64,000 bases of DNA. Origin: Zarea fungicola. Its lineage: Eukaryota > Ascomycota > Sordariomycetes > Hypocreales > Cordycipitaceae. A program made the position numbers and the translations under genes. Of the stretch, positions 1 to 13,127 are shown in pieces. The notes under the pieces are model-generated. The model was not told where the DNA came from. It ran no database searches and saw only the letters and a program-made list of their open reading frames with translations. The stretch's first letter is position 1. Each line of letters opens with the position of its first letter. The stretch covers positions 1 through 64,000 of the forward strand of contig FWCC01000346.1 of assembly GCA_900169235.1 (NCBI GenBank), read 5' to 3'.

Positions 1-1158
1 TGGTGTAAAAGGGGTGCTCCGATGGGGGGGTGCCCCGCCGAGGGTGGTCGACGTTACTTTTGGCTCCAAGATTTAACAGGTAATTGGCCGAGAGAGAACC
101 CCCGGGTTTAGAAGCTTAAAATCATTAGGTGATAAAAAGCTTAGCTAATCAATTGTCCATAAGAGTGTTAGCTCTGTTTTTGTCTTTCTATTTTGATGTT
201 AAAGCATTTATAGTAAGGTAGCATAATTACTATAATTATTTCAGTAGACTTGGAAGTCATCAATTATCATATGCATCATTGTAGCAAGAATTGAGACAAG
301 GGTAGCTCATATCTACTATATAATATTAACTCCAAACACTACACCGCTCGTATAAGAAATTGCAGGCCGGTTCCGAGACATTTTGGACCGAAGTGGTATT
401 TGGGCGTACCACTCCCATGCAATATACATAGCACTTCGCAATATTACTAAACTTTTACTGATCCCACTGTAATTACTGTGCAGGTGAAAATACTTAGCCT
501 TCCCTGACTGGAGACTTTGCTGAAAATGGTCCATGCTCCATCTAATCGCCGAGACACTTTATGTGGTGCCCGACTACACAGTACGCGAACTTCTTATGCG
601 CTTACTGAACGTGTCTTTTCTGGACATTTACAAGTATCAGATCCATTGAAACCTATTAACTGCCTATACATGGGACGTAAGCAAGCAAGTGAGTTGAACC
701 TTACAGGTTTACGGCTTACGCCAGCGATTTTAAGCAGTGGCATATTTATGCCCACACTGTTTCATAGCGTGATCATAGCTTATCTATTAGAGCAGTTACT
801 AGTGAGTCTGTTATGATGTCTCGGTGGATAGCCTCCAACTACCGTAGGGTAACCCTGGCTGATTATTGATTCGCGGTTGCTGCAATATCCAGGTTTCTGA
901 GCATACTCATTGATCTCGTATTGAGGTTGATACCAAGTACAATACTTATGCGAGGTTGTTGTTCGTACTACCTAGCTTACTCTAGAAGCAGCCCAATTGC
1001 GACTTTGGGGATAGGTCATCGTTACGCTCACGTATGTATAATGCGTGCCTTACTCGACCCAAATTTAATACAGTAGTCAACCCATCTTGTCCCCCTTCCA
1101 TTTTATTTCCCCTTTGTTCTTGTCTTCAACTTCATTGCATAGAAATACACTCTCCGTC
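1..1158. other. AT-rich stretch without a supported gene
   Basis: Only short open frames occur (for example 517-816 on the plus strand). They have no recognisable motif and no coding-like composition. The DNA is AT-rich and looks like degenerate accessory sequence. The last part is the promoter and leader of the methyltransferase that starts at 1159. I see no repeat, RNA gene or domain here. Confidence 0.6.
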
Positions 1159-2215
1159 ATGGCAGAGGGGAACGAAATATACATTCTCCCAAGAAATGAG
1201 AACGAGTCGAAACGGTATATACCGATTTCGAGGGCTGCATTTCAACCAGCTTTTTTTTAACGTCTGTTATATCTAGACTTGAGGAACAGCATTACATGGT
1301 GAAGGAAATCATGGGTAGTCTGGTGCATGAATCAATTCCTCGCGCCGGTTTGCTCGCTATTGCTGACCTGGGCACAGGGACAGGGTTAGTCCATCAAATT
1401 TGTCCATTTGCCTGTGCAGACATAACTGAATACATTATAAAATCCTTTACAGAGTTTGGCTCAGAGAGACTAAAGAATATCTCGAAGCTCTTGGTGGTGA
1501 TCCAGTGCAAGCTAGAGAATACCATGGCTTTGACATTTCAGACGCTCAATTCCCCAAGGATGCCAGTGCTGGCATTCAACTCCATACACACGACATCATG
1601 TTGCCATTTCAACCTGAATATCTAGGGCGCTTCGACTTGGTGTATGCGCGACATTTAGTTGGAGCAATCATGGAGTCAAACTATGAGCAACTCATCCGCA
1701 ATATGATGACTCTATTGAGTGAGTTGTGCTAAATTATAGAAAATGACGAGTGTAAATCCAGTTGCTGTTTGCTAATATCTACAATGTTAGAGCCTGGTGG
1801 CTACTTGCAATGGGTCGATTACGACATAGACGGCCAGCTCAGGGGCAATTCGCCGGATTACCCTACGTATGCGCAACTCTCAAAGCCAGCCTACGACTAT
1901 ATCACCCAGAAAGGTCTAAGCACCGCTGCACCAGCAGCCATATACGAGGCTTCCCGGAAGGCTGGCCTCTATGATGTTGCCAAATATGACTACTTGCCCC
2001 ACAAGAATATTGCATTGCGGCCGCGACTGTCAACTTGGGCGATGGAAGCATTAGACTCACTGTTATCCGTCGCATATGTGAGGCTTGGATTGGTAGCAAA
2101 CCAGATCGATTCCATTAGGAAGGTGGCACACACCAGGGAGAGGATGGAGGAGCTGTTCACCCAAGGCCTCGTACCTGAATATGTATGGGGTTCCATCGTG
2201 GGACGGAAGTCTTGA
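1159..2215 (+). CDS. SAM-dependent methyltransferase (LaeA/UMTA-like class I fold), 4 exons
   Basis: Exons by splice signals and frame are 1159-1214, 1277-1384, 1453-1718 and 1791-2215, giving 284 aa with no internal stop. The start ATG at 1159 is in frame with everything downstream. The protein shows SAM-binding motif I (ADLGTGTGVW) across the exon 2/3 junction, the FDLVYARH segment of motif II/III, and LKPGGYLQW created across the third splice. These are hallmarks of the fungal methyltransferase family found in secondary-metabolite clusters (LaeA-like or small-molecule O/N-methyltransferases). It would transfer methyl from SAM; the acceptor is unknown. It lies about 2.7 kb upstream of the ruined reducing PKS on the same strand, so a tailoring role in the same pathway is plausible but inferred. 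Unlike the PKS it has kept its reading frame. At 284 aa it is a little short for the family. Confidence 0.85.
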
Positions 2216-4907
2216 TAGCTTAAGTAGAAAGAGTCATACAATTATGAGATTTTATGCATAATTTGCGGCAAACAAATTTCAGAAGCAAGCCTTAAACTTT
2301 TCCAAAACATTCTATTGTGACTACTAAGTCAGATCAAGCAGGTCTTCTGATGAGGCCTAACTCCTGCCGCATCAGGCTTCCGTCGGTCAAACGCCGTAAC
2401 TGACAGCAGACTGCCATCAATACAAAGCCATCACAGCAGCTAAGGAGGAAAGAGGAATCTTAGTTATTTATACTTACTTTTCCTTTTCCTAACTTTCTAT
2501 ATATAGAAAAGGAATCCCTCCTCTACCTATAGCTAGATTTTAGATTAATTATAACTTATTATAATTAGCATACTAGGAGACGCCCCTCTTAGTACCGTGC
2601 CGCATAACTACCTGTGATATACCAATACATTCAAACTAGTATTAGATTGCCATCACATTTAGAACTTTATTCCAAGTTTTCTAACCGTTTCTCAGTATTT
2701 ATTCTTGCTTTTCCTTGATTTTTGCCAATCATGATGATTCCTCTTTCTTGAATTATTAGTACTTCCTCTACATTAGTAATAGGTCCCCAGTAATGGAAAG
2801 CGCACGCCTTAGCAGAAGCAAAACGCTCACAAACAGATTAACGTAATAAGATCATAAGAACACATACTATATATGCCATTAGATAATTTCCTTTCTCCCT
2901 ATTGTATGAGTGCCTCTTTATAGCGCATTCCGTTTGTTTGATTGACTTGCCTGAGTTGGTATAGGGGAGGCATATGTGGCTTCAATCTTAGCCAACATCT
3001 CACTTGGCCGTAATAGGTTTTTATTTATTTTTTTTCCCTTAAAAAGGGTTTTTCTTTTCCCAATTAACTTAGTAGTAGTATAAGTACAATACTATAATTA
3101 CCACTGCTAAAGGCAGGGTAATAATACCAATGAGCGAATTCTAGCTAATAAGAATAAAAGCAGTGGGATGGGGGCAAAAATCAAAATGCCCTTTTAGGTC
3201 TAGAAAAACTGCTATGCCGAATAACCCTACAAACCTCTTAGATTTTCCTAGTTTTTAAGCTATTACTAGATACACGAGGACGCCTTTTGCCTTTATTAGA
3301 TAGGATTTTATTAAAATACATTCTTTTACATTTGATTCATCGGCTCCTGCACAGGACTTCCAGCGCCTTCTGTCTGTATAACTGGGCATACAGACTTTGT
3401 GAGAAGGCTTATGGTTGAATAATAGGCTTGGCTTAATTGCGGTGATTGTAATGGCGAGCAGCTGAGCTAGATGTTGAAGGAAATTAGATAGTGGGACAGA
3501 GAAAACTTACCGCAATCAGATCCATGCAGCGAGTAAACATTCCACTGAGTACCTACCATGGCGAAAAGGCAGTCACTCCATGTACATAAAGGCTGCGCTG
3601 TGACATGGTAAGGAATGTAGCCACGCCAAGAAAGGTGGTATAACTCTTCTACATTAGTGAGCTTCCGGAATTTACATTGTACGCTAAACCTATTGTCACT
3701 TCGGCGAAATAGCCTCATCTGTCGGAATCTTTGCCTACATTGCGATTTACCTGCTTTTGCATTCACCTGCTCGCGTGGTGGGCAAATACCAATCCCAAGG
3801 CAAAAGCTACGTAGGTGGTCCATTCTGAAGCCGCCAATCCCGCCACTTCCCAATTCTGCCAGCATGAAAAAAAAACGCCAAGCATTTTACACCAGGGACT
3901 TCACCCTGTACTTGGCTCATATTTGGTTGGGATCGGCCACGCCGTCTATGCTTGATACTGATTATATTCAAGATCGTTCTTAGCAGTGTGTTTCTCTGAT
4001 CTCAAAGAAGAGAAATAAACTGCATTGCCATACTTACTGAGATAGATATAAATCGCCCACTTTCGTTGCCGGTTCTGGAAACCTCTCGGTAACCATTCGT
4101 CACATTCCGTTTTTGTTTTCTCCCGTCAAAATAGAAAGGTTGTTTTACCTAGTCTTGTTCTGCCGCCACTATCAGATCTCACCTTGTGCCTACAAGGTGA
4201 GACGCGTAACAAGCGGGTACCACACCATTAATTGTACAATTGGCCTTATGTACTTTTCACACCAGGCCTGCCCCAATGGCGTGACCAGTTTGGTTCTGCT
4301 GCCTAGTGCCTAGGCTGCTAGGGTACGGAGCAGTTGTGATTATAGTCCTTCTTATCCCGCTGGCCCTAGTGACTAGTTAGTCTGTAGTGGTAAAACAGCG
4401 ATCAGGCTAAAGCGCTAAAAGTAGGCTTGCATGTAAGAAGGCCTGGGTTGCATTTACGGCCGCAAAGAGAGAGGATATGCTGATCTATTTAGGAGCTGTG
4501 GCCCGAAGGGAGAGAACTCTTCTAAAATTCTCCCTTTTTTGTGGCTATTAGGGTTTTACTAGCCCCTAGCCATCAAAACCACTATCGCTTGCCTGTAAAA
4601 ATGTCTCAGCACTAACAGCAAGCTGACAGCTCGGAAAGCAGAAAAGGTTTTATAGGGGAGAATTGGTCTTAGAGTTACGAGAATCATAACAATCATAACA
4701 ATCATAACAATTATGATCTTACTAATTATAATAATTACCATAATCAAATTGACTAGTTACATTAAAATAGAAAGTTGTAGCAGAAGATAGATACAAAATA
4801 TTATAAGTACGTTTCAAATTTAGACCTGAGAACCATTCCGATTATCAAGCTTTATATTTAAGCAAAAGAACGACCCATTGCGAAAGTACCTCCGGAGCTA
4901 AGGTAAA
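2216..4907. other. AT-rich gene-free spacer, possibly mutated by RIP
   Basis: About 2.7 kb of strongly AT-rich DNA with many TA steps and stops in all frames. The longest frames (3467-3865 minus, 3657-3983 plus) overlap each other on opposite strands and carry no motif. Around 4681-4720 there is a small tandem repeat of a 9-10 base unit (atcataaca). I see no recognisable gene or transposon domain. The composition fits repeat-induced point mutation or long decay, but I have not measured it. Confidence 0.5.
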
Positions 4908-7900
4908 ATGCACAGTCAACAGCATCATACGCCTCCCGTTGCTATAGTCGGTATGGGAGTGAGACTCCCTGGGGGGATATGTACACCCGAGGCATTTTAG
5001 GACTTTCTAATGAAAAAGAAAAACGGGTATTGTTCAGTACCTACTAACCACTTTAATGTGGAAGTTTTCAAAGACAATCAATCCATGCCAAAGCATGGTT
5101 ATTTTCTCTGGGAAAACCTCAGGGACTTTAATACATCTTTCTTCTCCATGCAAAAAGCAGAAGTTAAGGCTCTTAACCCACAGCTTCGGCTCCTACTGGA
5201 GGTCGTTTATGAATATATGGAGAGATCTAGTCAAACTAACTAGAGGGGCGGTAATATCAAATGCTACGTCGGTTCTTAGGGTAAAGATTAGCATAACATG
5301 CTAGAGAAGTCACCAGAAACCACAAACATGTACTCTATATATGGCGGGTCTGACTTTGCACTTTCCAATTATATCTCCTATGAGTACGACCTTAAAGATC
5401 TAAGGTTAGTGACTAAACTTTTCTAAAGAAAGCCTTTTATTAAACTAAATTATAAAAACAAAACTTTTAACATAACTATCCATACCGCCTGCTCTGCAAC
5501 TTTAATCTGTTTGCATAATACCTATAAAGCTCTTTACAGCGGAGAGTGCTTAGGAGCTATTATTGTTAGTTCAAACTTAATTTTGACGCCCTCAATGATC
5601 AAAAAGATGGCTAACCAAGGTGCTTTATCTAGTTCTAGAATCTACAAAACATTTAATGCCATAGCAGATAGGTATAGAAGGGGTGAGGGCGTCTTAGCTA
5701 TCTTTATTAAATTACTAGATGATGCCTTGCATAATGGTGACCCCATTTAAGCTATTATTCGCTCCACTACAATGAACTTTAATGGCAAGACGCCAGGGCT
5801 TTTTATTCTAAGTACTAAGGCTCAAGTGAACTTAATAAAACTGGCTTATAATGCTGCCAGAATACATGGTCAAGCTATCACACAAACACCTTTTATAGAG
5901 TGTCATGGTACCAGAACTCAAGAAGGGGATGTTATTAAGACAACCGCAATTAGAACGGTATTTAGAAGCAAGAACAGGACTTTAATTGGATCGGTAACTA
6001 TCTGATATAAACCTAACTTATATACCAGGATGTCTCCTAATACTATTCTAGGTCAAACCGAACATCAGGCATGGCGAAGGTATGTCGGGGCTATCCAGCC
6101 TTATCAAGGTTGCCTTGTCTCTTGAGAATGAGATGATTCCCCCAAACATATATTTTTCCTGTCTAAACCCAAGAAGTATGTTGCTATGAACGATAGCTCT
6201 ACCGCAACTGCAATCTAAATGTGTCAACAGTTCCATTCCAGGAAGGTAACCCCTTTATGTGCCCATGGAAGCAATGCCATGGCCTAAAGGGAGCCCATTG
6301 AGAGCTAGCGTCAATAACTTTGGCGTTGGTGGATCTAATGCCCATGTCTGTAGCCCATTTGATGATACTATGGTAGAAGGTGACCTTACTAATAATACAT
6401 CCAGGTTGTACTAGAATCGGCCCCCTTATATACCCAGTGTATTGAATCTTCTACAAAGGCTAGCATCAACGGTCTTCAAGGCACAAATGATGCTCAAAGC
6501 CATGAATCATTCAAAGAAGATTCGATCGTCAGACTTCTCCCTCTTTCAGCAATAAGTTCTATGTCACTTCAAACGCGAATCATTTCAATGCGAAATCATA
6601 TCGATATGAAGTAAGTTTGTATGGAAACTATTGCCGCAATGCTTTCAAATCACCGAGACCATCTTCCCTACAGGACTTTCATGATTACTGAGTATGGAAA
6701 GCTTTCCAAGCCCGAATCCTTTTAGAAGATTCCTAGTGAGACTCCAAAAGTAGTATATGTATTCACCAGTCAAGGGGCTCGGTGGCCTAGGATGGCCAAA
6801 GAACTTCTTAACAACTCCCCATCTTTTCGTCAAGACATCGAGAGTATGGATGTTGCCCTGTAGAGCCTGAAGGATCCTCCGAACTGGAAGCTTAAAAGTG
6901 AGTCATGGGACAGTATCAATTTCAAGATTCTTATTAAAGGTTTTTAGGTCTCATTTGCTCTGAGGAGCTACACTCATTGACTAGAGCGTCCCAATATTCA
7001 CTGCCACTCTGCACAGCAATTCAAGTTGCTCTGGTAAACCATCTAAAGAAATTCGATATTACCCCTAACGCGGTAATTGGTCACTCGAGTGGAGAAGCTA
7101 CGGGTGCCTATGCAGCCAAGGCAATTACTGCTGCTAAGGCGGTGGCCAAATCTTACTATAAGGGCCTAGTTTCAACTAAAGTGACTCGTCAAGGAGGTAT
7201 GGCGGCTATAGGGCTTAATCCGCGAGAAATTTCGGTATATCTTCATGACGGCGTGGTGGTAGCGTGCCATAATAGCCCTGATAACGTTACAATATCTGGC
7301 GTTTTGGATGCCTTGAACCAAACTCTTAAAGAGATTGCAACGAAGGTTCCGGGAACCTTTATCCGCAAACTGTATGTCAATATTGCGTATCAATCAAGTA
7401 GGAATTATTCTGAAACCAGTATTGAATTGTTACTAAAGGGATTTTTTGCTTAGGTCATGTGCATGAACTCGGTGGGACATACCTTGGCATGCTGATGCCG
7501 TGGTATGTCGAGAGGGGAACAGAGATTCCTTTTTACTCGACTGTCGAAGGTGCTATCCGAGACCAACTTGATGCATCCTACTGGAGGGAAAATCTCGAAT
7601 GTCCTGTAAAGTTCAACGACGGCATGCAGAAGCTTCTCAATGATTACAGCGGCCCAATTACGTTCGTCGAAATTGGATCGCATTCTGCGCTCAAAGGTTC
7701 TCTCCGTCAAATTCTAAGGGAGCATCCCGAACAAAAAGCTCTTTACATTCCTACACTAATCAGAAGTACCGATGCTTCAGCTGCCATCTTAACCTGTCTT
7801 GGAAGACTCTTCGCCAATGGATACAATATTAATTTCTCATTACTTAATCCAGGCAAGAACGTGGCAGTTGATCTACCTAATTATCCATGGAACCATACTT

Positions 7901-10900
7901 CAGAGCACTGGATAGAAAATCGGGTTTCAAAAGCCTATAGGGAAACACGAAACGCTCCCCACGAACTTCTAGGATCAAGATGCCTAGAATCCAGTGAGAT
8001 TGAACCAAGGTAGAGGAAGATATTATATGCAGCAGAGCTATCATGGATTAATGATCACAGGCTCTACAACGATGCTGTATTTCCATGTGCTGCTTATATT
8101 GCCTTAGTGGGAGCGGCCATCCGCCAGTATATAGGATCATCCGGATATAGACTTCGCAATATGATCCTCAGAGCTCCTCTACTGATTCCTGATTCTGGGA
8201 GTATCGAGATCATGACATCTCTTAAGCAAATCCCACTCACAAACAACGAGTTCTCAATGTCGTTCGAAATCACCATCACTGCCCTGAGCAAATCAAACTG
8301 GACTCAGCACTGCAGCGTTGAAGCTCAAGCTCTGGCAGATGACGTGCTAATTTCGAAACAAAAGTTTACTTCCTATGCAAGACGTGTTAATACTTCAAAA
8401 TGGTATAACGAAGCCAGTAAATTAGGTCTGAAGCTTGGATCGCAGTTCAAGACTCTGGACAGTATAACCGCTGATCCAACAGAAACTAAGGCTGTTGCGG
8501 CTATTCGGAAGAATAAAAACAGCTGCCAGCCGAGCTATGCTGTCCATCCAACAGTCATTGACGCTTGTCTACAGCTCATCTCTATCGCTGGGGCCCGTGG
8601 AAGAGCTCACCATCTCCAAACACTTCGAGTTCCTTCCACGATGAACTATATTACTGTGAAAGCCACTACAGCTGAATTGTCCGCTTCAGCAGTTAGCCAA
8701 GCTACTATCGGTGGAGCGATGAATGGAAATGTGACCGCAATGAACAGTAAGGGTGAGGTTGTGATACAATTCAGCAATGCTACCCTCCAGCCTCTTGATA
8801 GTGTCGAGCTAGATGAAGAAGCGCAGATAACTTCCACCACTCGACTTGAATGGCGTCATGATATCAACTACTCGAACCCATCTAATTACATATTACAACC
8901 AGATAAAAATATAATCCCGAGGCTACTTATAGAAAAGTTCACTTGCCTCGGTCTTTTACGTTCTTCGGATGCTCTAGCATCGCTACCCCCTTTAGTTGGT
9001 CATCTTTCTAAACAGCTACACTGGCTGCTGGAGCAGAAAGCCCTTATGAGAGCTGGTGTTTGGGACTCTACAGTCCCTCGTGCACAATACTGGGAGTCCT
9101 TAGATGGGGACCATCGAGAGCGCATACTGAGCACCCTTTGGGACGAGTTGCGAGACTTGAATGACAAATCGACGGAGCAATTTTGCCGAATGGTGGTCAA
9201 TTTGTCGGACAGTCGGATTGTCCGCGATGTTTTTACCAGAAAATTGGACGCAATTAACGTACTAATTGAAGATGGAGGTCTATCGAATATATACGACATG
9301 ACTGACAACACTAAAAGCATTAAAAACTTACTGGCGCTCTATGCACACGCGCAACCAACGCAGCGCATCTTAGAGATCGACGCGGGCACTGGAGGTGCCA
9401 CAGCTGAAGTTCTTAAGGCTCTTTGCTCGGAATACGGGCAGAGGATGTATTCGGAATATGTCTATACAGACATATCCTCTGGTTTCTTTAATGCAGCCAA
9501 AGAACGGTTTGCGCACAACGAGGCCATTACATATAAGACGTTGGATATTTCAAGCGATCCAATTGCCCAAGGATTTGAGAGAGGGGGGTATGACTTTATA
9601 CTAGCTACAAACGTAAGTCTGTAGTAAGACAGGGCTTAGTGAAGATAACTTGTTTTCCGTTAACGCTCGACTTGGATAGGTATTACACGCCACACCAGTA
9701 TTAGCGGACACTTTGAAAAACGTCCGTTGCCTCTTTCGAACTGGCGGCCGTCTTATACTGCAAGAAATTGCTAAGCGTCTGTACTAGCTCTCCAAGAAAT
9801 GAAAAACTCTAATATTTGATTATAGCACTCTCTATCCGGTCCATGAACTTTGTAATGGTCAGTTCCTAACGTGTCCCAACATAGCTCCCTCTTTCTGACA
9901 TATAATATTAGGGTTTATTACCAGGCTGGTGGCTGGGAGAATTTGATGATAGAGCTACTGAGCCATATGTATCTGTTACTCGCTGGAACTCAGAGCTTAG
10001 TGCTACTGAGTTCTCTGGGGTAGACATACATGTCTTGGACAAGGAGCCGCCTGTCAATCTCAATGCTTGCATGGTTTCCACGGCTGTCACGCCAAAAAGC
10101 CAGCCAACTGACGTCGTCACTCTTTTATACCATAAGAACAAGCATCCTTTTGCACAGGATTTAGCTGGTCTGCTGGAAGAGAAGAGTATAACAGTGCAGT
10201 GGAGTCAGCTCAAGGATGGCCACAAATTGAATGAACAACATGATGTCATTTCAACTATTGATCTAGGAGATCCATTCTTTTACAATATCTCCGCGGATGA
10301 CTATAATGATTTCATGACATACTTATCGGGCCTTAAGTCAGGCATGTTATGGATTACCCGCCCTTCTCAGATTCATTGCCACAACCCACATTACGGGTTG
10401 GTCATTGGGCTAGGTCGCACAATCCGCAAAGAACTGGGGCTAGCTTTCTCAACAATAGAGACTGCGTCCTTGGACGTTGCGGCAGCCCAAGCAGTATGCA
10501 AAATATTCCATAGATTCCAGGAACGTTCTGCCTGTCTTGATTTTAATTTTGAGCCCGAGTTTGCAATCCATGAGGCTACAGTTCACATTCCACGTTACCA
10601 ATGGATACTGCCGAAGACCGAACTTAGAATACAGCCACGAAAGGACGACCCGAAGCAGTTGGAGTTGCAGAAATACGGACTCCTTGATACTCTCCACTGG
10701 ACTCAACGTAGCTTCGGCGAACCTCGAGATAGCGAGGGTGAAGTCGAGATCGTTTGTGTCGGCCTAAATTTCAAGGTAAGCAAGTTCTCAAAGGGCTAAC
10801 TGCTTAATGAAGCACTCTTATTTTGGCTGACAAATAATAAGGATATCATGGAGGCTATGGGTACTCTCCCGGGCACGAAGGATGATTTCGGACACGACGC

Positions 10901-13127
10901 AACTGGTATCATACGTAGTGTCGGCGGTGATGTTCACCATGTGAAGGTTGGTGATCGTGTAATGTTAATGGGTCACAGCTTGCTTGCCACTAGGCAAAAC
11001 GTCTGTGGATCGTATGTTGTTAAACTTCCATCTGGTGTGGAGATTGATAAAGCGGCTTCTATTCCAGCTGTATTCTGCACTGCAATTCATTGCATAATTA
11101 ACCTTGGCAAGCTTAAGAAGGGTCAGGTAAGATATCAGTAGGCGAAAGCCTAAGCTGGCAGTTTGAAATTAACTGTTATTAGTCTATTCTCATTCATTCA
11201 GGTTGTGGCGGGGTTGGTTTAGCAGCTATACAACTCTGCAAGATGCTTGGAGCAGAAGTAAGTTCATTCTACCGCTATTTGACTGTAGCGAGTCTAACAA
11301 GTCCGAGATTTATACTACCGTGAGCAACGAAGAAAAGGTCCAGTATCTAATCCAGTACTACAACATTCCACGTGAAAGAATATATAACTCTCGGAATAAC
11401 TCTTTTCTTGATGAAATTCTTACTTACACATATGGAAAAGGCGTTGATATGGTCCTTAACTCGCTTTCTGGTGAACTTTTACACGCCTCATGGCTCTGTG
11501 TTGCAAAACATGGTCAAATGTTTGAGATCGAGAAACGCGATCTTCTTGGAAAGGGTCGCTTACGTCTTGATCCTTTCAAAGACAATCAATCATACTTTGG
11601 TGTTGATATCGACCAAATTCTTCGGGAACGTCCGCAAGAAATACAATTGTACGTAACGTATGGAATGTTGTAGATACTGGGTGACTAATATTGCTGGCAA
11701 CAGCCTTTTGCAGCAATTTATTTAATACCATGGCGCTGGATTCGTTAGTCATCTGCCAACAGATAAGGTCTTCTCAGCTGGAAAGGTTTGCGATGCGTTT
11801 CGTTACATGCAAAAAGGTCAGCATATCGGAAAGATTCTAGTAAAGATGCCACAAAGACATGAAGCGCTTCTATCTACACCAGCGAGACGGAAACACATCT
11901 TCCCCGCTGATGGAACTTACCTCCTTGTTGGTGGTCTAGGAAATTTAGGCAAATTAATTGCGAGTTGGATGGTTGAGCATGGTGCCAAAAACTTCGTCTT
12001 CTTAGGTCGATCTGCAGGGCAAACTAGAGACGACCAAGGGTTTATGGAAGAACTTGACTTGCTTGGCTGCAAATCACTTGCAGTCGTTGGTGATGTAACA
12101 AAGCTTGAGGATGTCAAGAGAGCTATCAACTCGGCACCGTCAAAAATTAGAGGAGTCTTTCAACTTTCTCTGGAATTACGTGTAAGCCCTCATATCGTGT
12201 TATATAGTTGCTACTGACAAACAGGTAACTGACATTTTTATCCCGTAGGATAACAGCATTACAAATATTAGTCATGCTGATTGGAATGCTGTTCTAGCTC
12301 CTAGGCTGAGGGGAACGTGGAATTTGCATTATGCACTTGATGATGTAAACCTGGATTTCTTTATATTGAGCAGCTCGTTGTCTGGAGTGATAGGCCGAGC
12401 AGGACAAGCGAATTATGCTGCGGCGAGCACATTTTTGCAGGCATTCTCCCAGTACCGTCATGGGTTAAAGCTACCTTGCTCAGTTATCGATATTGGTGTA
12501 ATGGAAAACACCACTCATGTGGACAGACAAAATGAGAAGCGCCCGTTCAAGGCAACTGGTTTGGGTAGCCCGACAGAGCAAGATCTTTTTGATGCGATTG
12601 AAATCAGCATCAACAACTCATCTCCATTCAAGGCTCAGAACGAACTTCAGAATACCATCATTGCGCCTGCCCAACTTGCCATCGGTATGTGCTCATCTGA
12701 TGTAGGGATTGCCCCTCCATGGGTACATGACATTCGCATGTCACTACATCGACCAACCACCGCGTTGAATGCGAGTGCTTTCGCCAAATCAAACAGAGGG
12801 CTACAAAGTTTTCTAAATGACGTTGCTCAAGATCCTATGAAGTTAAAGGAGGGGGGGAGTTTACAGTTTATTACAATAGAGATAGGCCGCATGATTTACA
12901 GCGTTCTACTACTGGAGGAATCTGAAATTGATATTTTTCGTCCACTTGCTCAATTGGGTATGGACTCACTTGTCCGAATTGAAATTAGAGGCTGGTGGCG
13001 GAAGCATTTGGGCGTTGATATAAATGTTATTGACATCTTGAAACACGAGTCAATAGCTACGCTCGGAAGAACAGCAGTGTCACAACTATACGGGAAGTTC
13101 TCTGCAGCATCATCTCAGCCATTATAG
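4908..13127 (+). pseudogene. Highly reducing type I polyketide synthase (KS-AT-DH-MT-ER-KR-ACP), decayed
   Basis: Start ATG 4908 opens a KS N-terminus (VAIVGMGVRLPGG). Domains in order are KS about 4.9-6.4 kb (HTACSATL at the active site, [20 protein letters not shown]), AT about 6.74-7.85 kb (GHSSG serine site), DH about 7.9-8.8 kb, and C-methyltransferase about 9.3-10.0 kb. These are followed by a pseudo-KR region, ER about 10.7-11.7 kb, KR about 11.9-12.5 kb (GGLGNLG; SSS...Y) and ACP about 12.85-13.09 kb (LGMDSL). The KS-AT half is shattered: TAG at 4998 replaces an expected tryptophan, with many more stops and frame changes to 7459. The rest stays open for long runs with standard introns (9613-9679, 10776-10841, 11127-11182, 11258-11307). 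It still has stops at 8011, about 9783 and about 11719. The KS has HTACS for DTACS, the DH has N for G in HxxxGxxxxP, and the MT has D for G in motif I. No functional product is expected. The polyketide is unknown. Confidence 0.92.

Noticed and set aside
3467..3983. Opposed 108-132 codon frames in the AT-rich spacer
   Set aside because: They overlap on both strands, have no motif, and lie in degenerate DNA.
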